Shown: positions 1-14,500 of the stretch, one piece after another
Layout of the letters: each line of letters starts with the position of its first letter
How positions within the stretch are numbered: the first letter of the stretch is position 1
DNA from: Lineus longissimus
Lineage: Eukaryota; Nemertea; Pilidiophora; Heteronemertea; Lineidae
Reading direction: 5' to 3'
Length of the DNA: 64,000 nucleotides
Assembly (NCBI RefSeq): GCF_910592395.1
Contig: NC_088316.1
Location: 19,962,001 to 20,026,000 of the forward strand
Translations under genes and position numbers: made by a program
Notes under the pieces: generated by a model
Database searches by the model: none
Told to the model about the DNA's origin: nothing
Seen by the model: only the letters and a program-made list of their open reading frames with translations

Positions 1-3000
1 TCTATGTCTTGCACACTCATAATGGCCACCAATTATGTACTACGTTACAGTAGGCAAATGCCATCAGGCCACACGGGGATGGCAAGAGGGTGGTTTAGTA
101 CTGTAGATCAAACAGTACCAGAGGGTGATCCAGCTTTCTGCAAATGGACAACAAAGTGTGGGGCACTGGGACTTCATCTATTCAAACAATAAATGGCCAA
201 ATCGGCAGCAATGATGAGCAGAGACAGCAATTCAACTTCCATACATACTCAAAATTAGACTTCCTGATGACCTGATGGTGGCGTCAACAAGAATGAGAAA
301 TACTATCATCAGGTCCTATGATGAGGCTGTAAATGAGATTGCTGCTGATACCAATTGTGATATGGTGAAGCAATTTATTCAGAATGTCAAGCAGTGACTC
401 AAAAAACCGCGAGCTTCTAGCATCGTATCGTGAAGTTGAGCAACCTGGAGCACCGGAACTGGCAGTCTGGTCACAAAGAATTACCAACCTCATTTGATTT
501 AATGTTCAAAAACCATGTTGTTCAATAAAACACAAGCAATCGATTCCCGAAAGGCAGCCAATTAGATTCAATGACTCCGAAGCCATTTTAGAAAGAATTC
601 CATTACTTCACTTAAATTGATGTCCTTGGGGAATGGTAAATGCATTCTGAAACCAATGGCATCGATGTCTCTTGGGGTGTGGTCGGGGCGCCTTATTTGA
701 TATCGCAGAAGGCTGATGAATGTGTCAGAGTCGATGAATGTCTATTTCGTGGAGCTGATGTGTGTGTGGAGACTTCAAAATCATCAGAAAATGGTTCCCT
801 TACGGTGTTGTTTATTAATATGAGAAAACTAGTCTGAGAGCATACCCAGGTGCGAAATCAAGTCGTTTAATCATTAGCAGTACCGTGTGTTGGACATTTC
901 AAACATCGTTTCGTATTACCACACTTTATGACTTGAAGGTAATTTAACTTTCTTTTTGGCTGTTTTCATTCGATTTAAGGTGATGGATCTGCAGTGTCCT
1001 GGGAATAGTGATCAAGTTATAAAGTGTGTAATTTGCCTGTCCTTGCAGCAATATCCAAGAAGAATTGATATCAACCAAGGAGATTGTGACACAAAGAGAA
1101 CGATTTGAGCACTCAGAGAGAAACCCAGCGAAACATAATAGAAAAGATTTGATAAGATCCAGCTGGACATTTAAACACAAAGAGAAAGATTTGAGCACAG
1201 CTACCGCGACTGGACATTTATGAGGGAACTTTCCACAGAGTTATAGCTGGTAACATTACCATGCTAGAGCAGACACATCCGCCTTAACACGAACAAAACA
1301 AGGCGAACTCATCTTTCAGCCAGATGCAGAAAGAAGGCATATCAACACGAAGCAGGCGGAAGCCAAGCGAGGAAGTTTTTTTCTGAATGAGGGAGGCGAA
1401 TCACCTGTTTTCACAACCAGATCGTGTGTAGACAATGGTCACATGAGATGAAAGCCCCAATGTACTTTCCCCACCCATCTCCATGAATATCACGGGTCTA
1501 TGCATGACTGGTTCAAGGAACTGGCATCGCACATAAGTATTGTGAAGACCTACATAGCAGAAGTCTAAAGGCTATTCTTGGAAACAAAATAATGTTAGTT
1601 CAATAAAACCGTGTTAGCTCATTGTCACAGAGAATCGGCAAACAGATAAAATACTCAATGATACCATTTTGGAACCTTCTTTCATTACACATTGCAGTTG
1701 TTGTGCGACGAGAAGACCGACAAAGAGATGGATATTTCAGGTAATGTAGCAGTGCGATGGTCTCGCAGAAAATAATATTTCCACATTTTTTGTATTCTGT
1801 TTCGAGCTAACTGAAGGTACCTTCGGGTGATTTAAAGAAAAGCCCATCAGCATGATGAAGCCAGCAAATATTTATTTCGTGACATGCTGCCAAGAAAAAA
1901 CACGGCATTTTCTTTCCTTAATACACTTGCAACTAAAGAAATAGAAGCGTACTATGAAAGGCAGAAGCGTCGTTATTTCCTATCAAAATTGCCATTTGTG
2001 AATAAGTTTTAGTACCATGAGGTTTGAAGAAGGAAATTGGTAGCTTATTTTGGAGGCAAATGAACTTACTGATAGTTGTCCCCGGTCTGTAAATTCTCTG
2101 CATGTTGTTAAAACGTGACAGACGGAAATGATAATCTTGAATTCAAGCTTATTTGGCCGGGCTGTTTTGGTTGATTAATCAATTTTTGCTTAGGAGACAG
2201 ATTGCAGATGGACCATGACCAGAACAAAACTTCCGACGGGCCGCGGCATGCCACTAGACAATTACTTGATTGACCGTAGTCACTTTCTCCACATTATGTC
2301 AATAAATGGTTATTCATTAGTAATCCTGGCGATAACTTTATGGTTGTCTGAGCAAGTGAGATGAAATTTGTATTCTCACGCCAGGTACAGCGCGTTTCAC
2401 CTCGGTTCATTATCGAAATATACTATGCCTGTTCCTCTTAAGAGTGCGTTTTACAGGGGTTTAGGTTATGCCATGGCCGTTCAATTGAAGAGTACGTTTT
2501 ACAACACTGACAGATCATATAGGGGTAAGGTAAAATAAGAGGTTATAAACTTTAGCTTAGAAACCTCATCAATGTTCGCCATCACGCTTCTGTTACGGAA
2601 TATGCTCTTACAAGAAATAGCAAGCTAGCGGGAAGGTCTCCCAAAGATCAGAGCACTGAAGATGATTTTGCTTGTGGACACCAGTATTTGACATGTCAGG
2701 CTGCAGCCCAAATTATCCACCAAGACAATGGCTACAACACTAAGCTCTATCACTGCCTGAGAGGATCGTTCCATCAAGATGTATCTATCTTGAAGCAACC
2801 TATTGTCTTTGCTGTACCCTTTAATCAATGCTTTGTTTTTCACTCAGCCAAATGTCATTGGCATTTGATAAACAGTCTGAGGGGAAATAAACGGAGACTG
2901 ATGTGATTGTTGCTATCATTGTTTGACAACAAAGCAACTACTGCCTTCAGCAAACGCACTAGGCTTTTGGATCCGTTGGCGTGGAAACTAATTCTGCCCA

Positions 3001-6000
3001 CCGTCTTGTAATCCAATGATGAAGATATGCAAATAACAAATAGTTACTCACATTGCCTAATGGAACGCATTCTGTTGACTGGCATAGAAGTCAAACAGGA
3101 CTTCATCGCGACATCGTTTCTCAACAGCCTGGCCAATTCTGGTTATTTACTCTTAATTGGTGACCAAGACTTGATAATAGGCCCTCGTTGTGTAATCTGA
3201 TGTTCCCATTCGGTATATGATTATTGGACATAGAAAGAAGAAAGATTCGAGAGTACTCTGGTCGGTAAGGCATGCAAAGGGGACATCCTCCACCTCAGCC
3301 GGTTTATACTTTATCCAACCGCAGAAGAAGACAACAAAATGATACCGATGTTGTTCCCAGCCATAATAACGGCTTCTATCACATTGTTATAGGGTAATTG
3401 GGTGCAGAAATAGCCGAAGTCATCACCAACCGTCTGGAAAAACAAAGCAAGGCATGCAGGTATTGAAATGAAATGCCATCCGAACCAGAAGACTTTAATA
3501 AGATGATGGCGCCGCATCCTTTGCCGCTGGTCTCATCTGACACGAGGCAAGATGTCAAACCACCCTTGTCAATAATGACACGATGGTTGGCCACACAATC
3601 TTTGATCCTTGTTCATTTCACTCTATTATTGGCCACGTGTCCTGTGGTTAATTTAGCAGATAAGATTGGGCTCGGTATCAAGGTGATCATTGACAGGAAT
3701 CAGCGACGAGCTGGCCCTGTGATTGGGGTGCGACTGACCCGGTGATTAGTTGGCAGTGGTATGGAGATGATTAAGTTGATTAGCTCTAAGAGTGATTGAT
3801 AGTCAGGGTATGAAAGGAGATACCGGCTTCTAATACTGTAGAGATTTCTGGTAGTGACGGAAAGAGGGATATGTCAAGAAATGCGAGAAAATCAGGTTTT
3901 TCACAACCCTTCTTTCTAACATTTGGATTGTATTCTACAATCATTTTATCAGAAATAACAAGATGAAGACGATGAGCAGTGTGACAAATAAACGATACAC
4001 GAAAATAGGTTCAGTTAAACGGATATAAAATAGCCGCAGCAGTCTATCGCCGCAAGAATCACCTTGACAAGGTGCCTTGATTTTATCCAGTATTGGATGG
4101 TTTATGAATGGTTTCTTCTGATACGTCTGATATCTTGCTAATAGCATGAACGGTCTGCCCACTTTCTCGAGAAAGCTTTTGGGCTGTATTCAAAGGTTAT
4201 CATCACATACTGTCTGGAGTTCCTTCTACGAAATATTTAATCAGTAATGCTAAAACTAGGTACGGAAGAAAACGAAAGCCATGCCCTAAAGCTGCTGTAG
4301 GTGCCTTTTTCGAAATGATTTGCGATGCTTTGTACGTTTGTTGGACACATAGTACATTGACAGCGGATGAACTGGTTCTACACGAATTAAGTATGTTTAT
4401 TTCAGGCCAACCAACAGTGGTTGATTGTTGCTAATGTCAACTCATGGCATACGTGAACCAATATATCAACGCCTACGCCTTTTGGAATATTAAATCCGCG
4501 CCGCCGGCGAGTTGATTCACCAGCCCAATTCAAATAGTAGACAACTTGTAACCATTGCCAAACATGTCGATACATCAATAAAACCAATCCGATGCCATAT
4601 CGTTCATGTGATATACGGCCAGGAGCGTATCAATTGCCTTGGTGATGTCGAGATGGTATCACCTCAATATAAGTTCCTAATGCCATTTGTCTGGAGCAAC
4701 CTTGTGAACTGAATTGGAAGACTGGCCTGAACGACAGAGGATGGTTGCCTTCATCCGCTTCGCTGGAACTATGGTAATTGCTACCCCTTTGTGACCGTTT
4801 TTAAGCCAGCAACACAGGTCATCCTAGTGGTAGTGGTAAGGTCAAGCTATTTGGGGTCTTACGATAAAAACTCCAGCACCTATCGATGAAAGCATTAAAG
4901 CAATATTTTCAGTGTCGTATCATCAAGCATTATACCCTAGTTCGGGTAAGTCACACAACAGCATTGCTATGAAATTCTGGGATTCTTTTTTAGTTCAGAT
5001 TTAAGGTACATGTTAACTTTGAACTACGAGTCGCATTCCTCAGGAGACATCGTTTCTGGATATCAGACAAAGGTAGAATCATGTTGCTTGCTGGAGTAGG
5101 TATACGATTACATGTTGAGGTCATGTCCGCGTACTTCAATCTATACACTAGTAACTTCATGGATTACTGGACTCTTACTCGAAATCATATTGGGAGATGT
5201 CATTGTCAGGATTGAGTTGCGGTAAGGTTAAATCACTGGTTTGCCGCCATCCTTTTTGCTGTCTCAGTCTTCAAGTACTGGGGTCCTCATTTAAGAACAA
5301 AGTGATTTAAAGTAAATATTTTCTACAGGATTATATCTCCCGTATTGCTACCGATGATTTTTTAATTTCGCACGAAATAAACGCACTTCAAGCCACGAAG
5401 GGGTTTGTCTTATATTACAAACCTTGCCAACGGTTCACGATTTCGGCGAGTTGTTACCATTCTAGGTTCATTTGAAATTTCCGAAGTGGCTGTAAACTCT
5501 TAGATTCGTCCACGGTCGCAGCTGGCAGTGAGACGAGTAATCTTGGTATCCAATTATTTTAAACAGGTCTTTCTCGTCACTTCTGAAAGAATTGGATGAA
5601 ACAGAAGCAAAATGTTCTTTAGCAAGATTAATTAGCTTTCGCCACTACCATAATGGTGGTGTCAATTATTCAGGACGTCCTCAAATGACTTTCCCCATGT
5701 TAATCCACAAACAAAATTGGGCAGATAAACCAAGCCTTATTTGATAAAGTGAATAAGGACAGACTAATATAAATTATTAACGAGGTGGAGTCAGACAATG
5801 ATATACAATAGCAGCACCGTACAAGCAAAGTCAATGAGAAAGTATGTATGGTTATTATTGCAGCGATATGGCTGGGTGGCTCATCTGGAAAGCACCTTAG
5901 TCGCTAGAGTATCACATCTCTTGAATGATTTCCAAGTGTAGCACACATGCTATTGATTGTAAGAGAACACCTACACTTCCGAACACTTCTTCCTCTGAGG

Positions 6001-9000
6001 AATTTCCAACAACTTCCTCCACACCACGCCCGCCATTTGCCAGCTAGTTATCCAGCTCATCGATCTGCACTCTAATCAGACCTGTCAATTAGGGAATATC
6101 ACACCAATGAGACAAATGAGAGTGGGTGACTTAACCGAGATAGTACTTAATATGCCATCAGTGACTGAATCATGACCAATCTTGGTAGAGGGCACATTTG
6201 CCCGGCATTGGTCGTGTAGCCATTAGATGGCTCCAACTAAACGCATTGCACAAATGAAGGGTCGTTATCACACTAGTCTATCGCCCCTCGTACAAAAAGC
6301 CTACTTGGCCCAGTGGACCGTTCTTAACCCACATACGCCCTTGCCTGTCTCAGTGAGAGTCACCGGCTGGAGGAGGATGAGTGTCCTAGCAACTCGAATG
6401 ATTAATCCTACCCTATACGTTTCAAACTTTGTGGTCGAGAAATCATCTTCCGTTCCTAGAGTCCAGACTCCACAACCACCCCTAACATCGTTGTTGTGAC
6501 CATCGTCTATCATCATCGTACGTTAATAAGATTGACAAACATGAGAAAACTGAACTATTTCTAGCCACCATTTACCAGACATAAGAGTCCATAAAAATTA
6601 ATTGGTGATCTATTTTGACAGATGTGTCGGAATCCATACTGGGTTTCGCCATCGTAGCAGACTCACGGACGGTTTATCATTATTGGAGAGGGTGGCCAGT
6701 GATGACAAATTAAGCCCCGCGGCCTCATGATTAATGGACGTTAGATCCTACGGCTTCATACGACTTCTCATGCCGCTCAAGTTTGCTCTCATTAATCAAC
6801 CTATTCCATCCCCCGATAGCTGGCAGATTACCCAAGTCATGTCATTGCCTGAAGGTGAGTGCGAGTGAGAGAGGTATGTCATTGCTACATTAGTAATTGT
6901 CCACCAGGTGGTCGAGGTGGTTGGAATGAATGGATAAACATGTCGAAGAAATGATAGCTGGCAGATAGCAAAGCCATGCCCGCGTCTGGAGGAGGGACAT
7001 CGTTGGCATATGAAGGATAGATGAGGTACAGATATCCTATACGTGCTCATGCCTGTGCCCGAGGAGGTTTCCATAATTACATGTATACTTGAAGGTAATC
7101 GACTTCAGTCAATGGTTAGATAACAACAGCGGCCACGACGAAGCAAAGATATCTGGAAGAGCTATGTCTTAAGAAGTAGCTTCATTTTCTTGTGCAGCTG
7201 TGTTTGCCCTTCTGTCATAGGCTGAGGGGTAAATAACGCACACACAGTCTAGCCAGCTCATTTCTCCCCAGCGTAGAAAATGAGAAGCATCATTTCTCAG
7301 GTCGAGAATCCCGATCAGACCCTTATAAATATCGCGTCTGAGATCTTAAGTCAGTTTTTTGTACATCTACATGTACATGTACCATGATCCACAATCTTCA
7401 CAGGATTCTTCCCAGAAAGCTTGTGAGAAAGTTATCAGATCTTCTACCGCCATGGTTCCTATCATAACAGTCCGAGTCATATTGACGAATAGCCAAACCA
7501 CCCTGCAATGAATACCATAACAATTGGTTTGTCGATATTACTTGACTACATGATCACTGGCCACACCATGTATGCCAACAATCTATCTCATCCCCGAGTC
7601 CGCGCTGGTGAGAAATAAGCCCCAACAGGGAACTACAGGCAGGATAAGGAAGATGAGGAAGCAGTGGCTCTTGCTTATGTGTTCTCCCTTTAAGATTTTA
7701 AATGATCAAGCTTTCACCAATGATATAAACATAATATCACGCCATTAGCCATTACATTTGATCAATATAACGAGATATTGCCGTCCATTTACTCGGTCAG
7801 GTTTCGTACGGAATAGCTGAAGTCATCGGGTGCATTACCAGATGGAATAACGAGATTATCGAGATCCATTACAGGTACATTCATTGAGTATATTCTGTTA
7901 GGTGATATGCCACTAACTCAGTTATTGGCTGCAAGTTAGTTACTTGACGAGTTACATTCAATTGTTTGTAACATGGAAATCTCTGGATACATTTAAAATT
8001 CTGATTTATCATCACCATGCCAGTGTAAAGCGAATACACCAGGTTGTGCGGGTTATTGCGAGGCAGCTCAAAGTTAGTATGAAGTTCGAGGTGTCTTAAA
8101 ACCTCTCGGCAGTAACATTTGATCATGGTGACAGTAGCCTAAATCAGAGCACTGCGTAATCATAACACGGGTCGGTCCTTGTCGCCTGCAGCGAACATCC
8201 AGAATGGTCCTTTGAGAGGCAGCTCAACAGTCATCGGAGGTGGAAATCCAGCTGATTTTACCCAGGGTCGATAGTCAACCTTTGGAACTTGTCCCATTAT
8301 GCAACTTAGTACAAACTTGCCGATTGAGGCTGACTAACGATAAGGCAGGTGCTGTGTACGAACATGCTCCATTCCACAGACATACGATAACTGGCAGGTA
8401 TTGCAACGCACATGAGCTTCGAAAGCCGAATATGAGGAATGTAGATGATTGATTTAATTGCCGACGATGTTTGTGGATTTCCCCGATTCCTCGCACAACT
8501 ACTATCAAAAGTATGAAGGCAGATCTGTGAGTGTCCAAAAACCTGACTATTCCCAACACTAGCCTATAGAATGAGAATACCAATCTCGTTTAAAAAGCAG
8601 TCGCGCAAGTTATTTATCGAGTTGATCATCGAATTGTTACGTTGACAAAACAATCAACTTGTCTGATCAACAACTCACAGTGCAAACATTGCCCGACTTA
8701 ATGAAGATCTTTTTAAGACACATTCAATAAATCAATGAAACTGAACAAGATAAATAGGTGAGCCACCACGTGACGCCACTCGCAGTGAATATATCTTCCA
8801 CGACGTGCTGGAGGAGTTACAGGTTTTTGGGTGGCTTGCCAAGTAACTCTGTTAGTGTTGAGAACAACGGTTCAGAACTCCTCAAGATCAGAAATAGAAG
8901 ACACTGAACCGTACTGCTGACGGTGAGAACTAACGCCCAGTGTTCAAAAGAAACCATGAACACTATAAGCATTCACTGCGTTCCTGATACATCAATCTAG

Positions 9001-10944
9001 TGAGTTGTGTATGCCTCGAATATGCATCTGCTCGTGCATCAATATAAACATACCGGCTTCATACCACAACGTGTTTGTGTATGGAGAGTCGGTATCACAT
9101 ATGATTTCAAAACAATCTTACGTTTCTAAACCTCACCTTTATATATTTTGAAGAGCTTGATATAAATATTTATACAGTTATCGTATGGCATTTATAAGTA
9201 TACCGCGGTTATAGGTACCCATCCTACCAACTGAAATAAGAAACAAATTTATACTGACAAACATGCGGTAGACGGTCTCTGAAAAGAAACTCTGTTGATC
9301 TTCAGATAATTATGTTAGGATGTTAATGCGTCTTCGAGGTCGATGGAGAGAGAAAGCACTGGCACTGCACGAAGCAATGTGAACCAATATCAGTGTGAAC
9401 CACACGATCTTCAAGACACTGACTTACATTGCCAACTCGGGAGCCGAATGTGTTTTATGTCTTTCAAAGATGGCGTTAACCAGATTTCAACGAAACCGAC
9501 TGCCCATACTTTGATTGACCACCCTTCACGTCTCCTTCGGCCGCAATCAAGAACATATGAGTTGACTGGAATTGACAAAAACCTTGACACCACAAGGAAG
9601 GCGAAAGAGGGGCAGGCCTGACCTGGAGACCACCAGTGGAGTGTGAACATCGGAGGCCACAGCCTCACACCAATAAGTAATGTTGAGACCAAAACGACTT
9701 CTACTTCCCAGCCAAACTACACAGAAGAGCGCGATCCATTTTTCTGTCGAAGCAGGATATCACCGTTTTATGTCCTTGGAAACGAGACATAAAGTCAACA
9801 CGATGAAACCAATAGATGCAAAGAGTCAGCCATTTCCAAGATATTGGTTTTAAACTAGTTCCGTAATATTTGGTTAGGGAAAGCTATATTGTTTGAATCC
9901 GAGTAGTTCTGTTGAATATTGGACGGTGCAAATGTAAACTACGCTTTATCAGGAAAGTAGGAGCTCGTTGGCGAGATTCAATGGCCACATTTATCTGAGG
10001 AGACGATAGCAGGAAGGGATTGGGATAATTGTACCATGTGATCACATACTATTCTAACCTGCTGTGTTCAAACTCACCTGTGTTTAAAAAGTAATTGATA
10101 GTTAGTTTGGTAACATTACGAGCCGCGCATTATGTTATTCAATAGCCTAGACACAAATGTTATATATGTGGCAGTGTCTACAACCAGAATGATATATAAC
10201 GTCGGAAACCCCATTTAAGCAAATCGAATATCCATTAGGTCGGCCGTTCTGCGTGATAAAATAGATTTTAGATGCAATCTACTGTAAAATCAGATGAACG
10301 GTCCACGAACGAAGTATGATGTATACGTAATCGTTATTGTATATGGGAAAGAAATTCGTGGGTGCCGATGTGAAGCCCGAGGCTTCTTTGATGTGGGATG
10401 ACGGAAAACCTCCAGCGATGTATGACTTTCAAAAAGGAAGTAATCCAGCGGAAGAATTGACCATGTGCCTAAACATAAACTAGTGTAGTTCTCTTAGACT
10501 ATTTTGTGTACTCAAGTAAGACGATTACTAGATTTGAGCAGGAGTATACTCGATAGCAAGGTACACCACTTCCAATTATCATAAACGACTCTTTACCGTC
10601 ATTGCAGGTCCCTGAAGTAACATTTTAATGAGGATGGGTCAATGAACCTTATGTTACCTTAATAGTCTATAGCTTTCGCAGTAACATGTGCTGTGTCTAT
10701 GCTGATCATAATGGGTCAATATTGAATAATTGAAATCGATTGAATAAAGAGGCACTCACAGCCTCGATCCATTCCCTTGGGCATTCCAGCCGCGAAAGTG
10801 AATTACGCCAATGGGAACTTCATGGTAATGCCGAAACATCAACTACTGTATTCGCAAATCGAAGGGGAACAAGTGAAACGATACACTAGAATGCTCAAAT
10901 AGCCCGAATGTATAAAAATATACACCAGTAAAGCGACATGGGAA
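1..10944. other. Long spacer with no recognisable gene
   Basis: I read both strands for conserved protein motifs and for exon-like blocks with paired splice signals and found none I could support. The short open frames here (all under about 105 codons, several without an ATG) match no family I know and often overlap on both strands, as expected by chance. The only structure is minor: a 23-bp direct repeat at about 1089-1111 and 1177-1199 (one mismatch), with a shared CTGGACATTTA nearby, and a poor direct repeat near 2446-2510 built on GAGT(G/A)CGTTTTACA. Distal regulatory DNA or introns of an unseen gene cannot be excluded. Confidence 0.6.
1089..1199 (+). repeat. Short direct repeat pair, 88 bp apart
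   Basis: ACACAAAGAGAACGATTTGA and ACACAAAGAGAAAGATTTGA occur 88 bp apart with one difference, each followed by GCAC or GCA. The flanks also share CTGGACATTTA. This looks like an old local duplication with no evident function. Confidence 0.5.
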
Positions 10945-10977
10945 TGAACAAAATTATTAAACTTGAATGAAGCTAAA

Positions 10978-11527
10978 ATCCTAAGTGATTATCATGCAGA
11001 GTTCTTTTTCAGATTATATGGTTTAAACTGCAAAATGGAAGATGAAATCCTAAGTGATTATCATGCAGAGTTCTTTTTCAGGTTATATGGATTAAACTGC
11101 AAAATGGAAGATGAAATCCTAAGTGATTATCATGCAGAGTTCTTTTTCAGGTTATACGGTTTAAACTGCAAAATGGAAGATGAAATCCTAAGTGATTATC
11201 ATGCAGAGTTCTTTTTCAGGTTATATGGTTTAAACTGCAAAATGGAAGATGAAATCCTAAGTGATTATCATGCAGAGTTCTTTTTCAGGTTATACGGTTT
11301 AAACTGCAAAATGGAAGATGAAATCCTAAGTGATTATCATGCAGAGTTCTTCTTCAGGTTATACGGTTTAAACTGCAAAATGGAAGATGAAATCCTAAGT
11401 GATTATCATGCAGAGTTCTTTTCAGGTTATACGGATTAAACTGCAAAATGGAAGATGAAATCCTAAGTGATTATCATGCAGAGTTCTTCTTCAGATTATA
11501 TGGTCTAAACTGCAAAATGGAAGATGA
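10978..11527 (+). repeat. 69-bp tandem repeat, eight copies, coding in register
   Basis: Copies begin at 10978, 11047, 11116, 11185, 11254, 11323, 11392 and 11460, each starting ATCCTAAGTGATTATCATGC. The period is exactly 69 bp (23 codons) except in copy 7, which lacks one T in the TTCTTTTTC tract and is 68 bp. Five positions vary among copies: AGA/AGG, TAT/TAC, GGT/GGA, TTT/TTC and TTA/CTA. In the plus-strand frame every one of these changes is synonymous. The last copy runs into unique sequence at GATGATTGTCGCGG. Neighbours on both sides are unrecognised spacer. Confidence 0.92.
11035..11439 (+). CDS. Possible repeat-protein exon (23-residue units), frameshifted
   Basis: The frame over the 69-bp array encodes units reading ILSDYHAEFFFRLYGLNCK followed by MEDE. 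Each unit has its own ATG in ATGGAAGATGAAATCC. The first ATG in frame is at 11035; upstream the frame is open only back to a TGA at 10945 and has no ATG, so the true start, if any, would come from an upstream exon. A 1-nt deletion in copy 7 shifts the frame into a TAA at 11437. Without it the frame would run through copy 8 and stop at a TAA near 11551. The unit matches no family I recognise. Each unit has one Cys, an acidic MEDE segment and an aromatic cluster. I see no convincing splice acceptor upstream. It may be a decayed or mis-sequenced coding exon, or a satellite that happens to be open. Confidence 0.3.
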   Translation: MEDEILSDYHAEFFFRLYGLNCKMEDEILSDYHAEFFFRLYGLNCKMEDEILSDYHAEFFFRLYGLNCKMEDEILSDYHAEFFFRLYGLNCKMEDEILSDYHAEFFFRLYGLNCKMEDEILSDYHAEFFSGYTD

Positions 11528-14500
11528 TTGTCGCGGCATAATGAACGAAACATAAAAAGGTATGGCTAGCATCTGTAAAAGATTGGTTGAGCAGGCAGTC
11601 TTCGATAATGGCCCAGAGTACACAACACGTGATAAAGGTAACCTGAAAGACGTATGATCGCCTGGAGAGATTGTTATCAACCTGGCTTTGTAAAAAAACG
11701 CTCAATCATAGAATTCATCACGACTGTTATCCTATAGTGCTTCAATATAGTTGTCACGAGGATACAAAAAACAACCAGTGGGAGATGTGATAGTGATGCC
11801 GCAAAGAACATCCAATTTGGTTTCCTTTAGACACACGAGCATAATACCTTAAAAGAAAGCAAAGTAAAACAAGGAGGACCCGATTCAGTTGATTTAATCT
11901 GATGACTATTTGACCAGCGATATTGGGATCCAACGTCTGGTCTATTTGAAGTGCACGGCAGTGTGTACCAGCAACCATAGTTAGCGAAAGGAAGTGGAAA
12001 GAAATGAAAGGAGAGATGCCTGGCCCGCAACCCGACGAACCAAGTTGCATCTGCTTTGACAATGTCAATAACGCACACACGTTCTGTTGTATACACTAAC
12101 AAACTTATCACAAGTCATATGATAGTAATACTGCGTATGATAATTTTCCACATCAGATAAATAAATGGAGAGAAGAGAAAGGCAATCACATTGCAGCATC
12201 ACCATCATTGAAGCGCTGACCAAGTAGAGTCGTCAATGTTGGTTTTTCACCTTGCCATCAGATACAACCACCTGCGCGAACTTCAAAGGAGTTTTTGATG
12301 CGTTTAAGAGAAATAAATCGTTATCTGATTTCGAAGCGGAGATTTTCTTAAACGCATAATCAATAGACACTGGTATGATTCGATTTCATTACTTGGAAAG
12401 TTTACTTGATAGCTATCGGTAAAGGTGGACAACAGAAAAATCGCAAAAGGTAATGAGCCATATATGATGGAGAAACTAAAAAATCTAATCATATCAGTGA
12501 ATGCGAGTGTAGAATCAATATTGATCAATGCGCGATGCCTCCTTCATTACCTTGGCGATGATACAGTAATTCCCCGAGTAATCATTATCACAAAAGAGCA
12601 ATTAAACGGGGATTATGGAAAAGGCAGTTGGTTGTGTGCGGATCAGTGAATGGAGTTGGTTTGACAAATCAAGCGCTTATGAAATGACGCGCCTTTTGCT
12701 GTGGTGACTGGACTTGTGTGAATTGGTTTTCGCTCTTTTTTCCCTGTAATTACTGGCTCAGTGAATAGAGCTTGAATTGGTGTGATGCGTGCATGGCGGG
12801 CACGATCGGATTGTGTCAACAATACGAGGTCGTCAATATTTAAAGTTTTCTCACCATTTAGGATCTAGACGTTTACTGTCGTATCACTAACGGGGAGAAA
12901 TCATATATTCTCAAATGAGGGACATTCACGAATCGACCAGAAGAGTTTAGTTTCTGAAGCACGTCAGGAGTGCTCTTCTCACTGTTGTCAACAACCAAAA
13001 ACATCCATCTCCACTTTAATTAAGGGTAGGTCATTCAGTATAAAACACTTTTCCAACCGTCTGTTTCTACAACAACCCAGTCGATATTTCCCTCAGAAGC
13101 ATCAGTTTACAGAAAACGATCTATTCGCACGGACTATTTCAATTGGATTTTCAAGTGACGTTTTTTGTCAAATAGGCCCGCTTCCCAGCTGGCATTCCCA
13201 TATATCATTGATCGCTAAAGTCAATAACTCCAAACCTGAGGCACTGGAAGAGGCACAGTAGTTGAAAGGATATCTAAGAAAGGAATTGAAGCTGTAACTT
13301 ATTTAAGGTTGACGAAGACAACAGAAAGTTAAAGAAGAGGCGACAGTCACGACGGTCAATAAGCGAGAAGAGCATTGTTGGCGTGAAGAAAATAATCCCA
13401 ATTGCCGCGATCGTGCACTTCGTGTAAAAAACTTACTGAGCAACTCAGCCACTCCAAATTGGAAGTTTTAATTCAAGATCTACTTCAGTGGCCAATCTAA
13501 CTTGCCCATTGACTATCCCTCCAACATAAAAACGTATACCAGTTATTCAAGGAGAGGACACTGCAAACAGACAATACAAACAAAGCTAAAGAGCAACATT
13601 ATTCCAGACTCGTGTATAGCCATCTCCTAGCTGACAGTATAATGACACAATTTAGCCACTAGACAAATAACATACATCAAATTATACTCATCTTTTTCAG
13701 TTAATGAAACTACCCAGTATCCATTTCTATCGGTACATGATGAAAGAGATACTCAACTAGATACAAATTTCGCAATCCGGTGCCATTCTATTATCATTTT
13801 CTAGAGCTGTACGAGCAATTATGTTTTTTCCGTCGTGAGTATGCTTGTGGGAAGGAATATAGATATCGTGTTTAGTGAGAGTTTTAATGCACAGTATTCA
13901 CGAGGCAAAAAGTGAGAATATACTACTAGTCAACGTCTTTAAACCTAACTGAATACCTTCATGTCCCTGAATCGGGTGTTAGAAGCATGATGGAGGCATT
14001 TGTAACACAAGTATACTCTCGGAGCAAACCACCTTGAACATGCATGTTCCAGGGGCCGCTCTCTGGGCCTGCGTGACACATCAAAATGCCAAGGCTATTA
14101 ACTGAAAGCATGTCTCATCCAATTGGCCAATGATAAAGTATTCCTTGACAAATCGTGTTAACCGAAACAAAAGACTGTTTAGAACTGTGAGATGGATTGC
14201 GTGTCATTTACTCTTGTGACAAATTCGAATCATTATTTTCATAACGTTCCAAACTGTATTTGCATATAACCTGAATTCATTTATCAAACCTTTATAAAAT
14301 GGCATTTATATTGCTTTATATAATAACTGTGTATTCCCTTTTATTGCGATGTGTCTGAAAAGCCTGATTTATAAGAATATTAGGATTTAGATTCCGGAAA
14401 GCTTTTGAAATCAATTCATCGACGTCAACTGTTATGCTCCGTGGCGTGACTGTATAATCTCTATCTTAAAATGATCCTGACAGTTGTCAATTATTTCATT

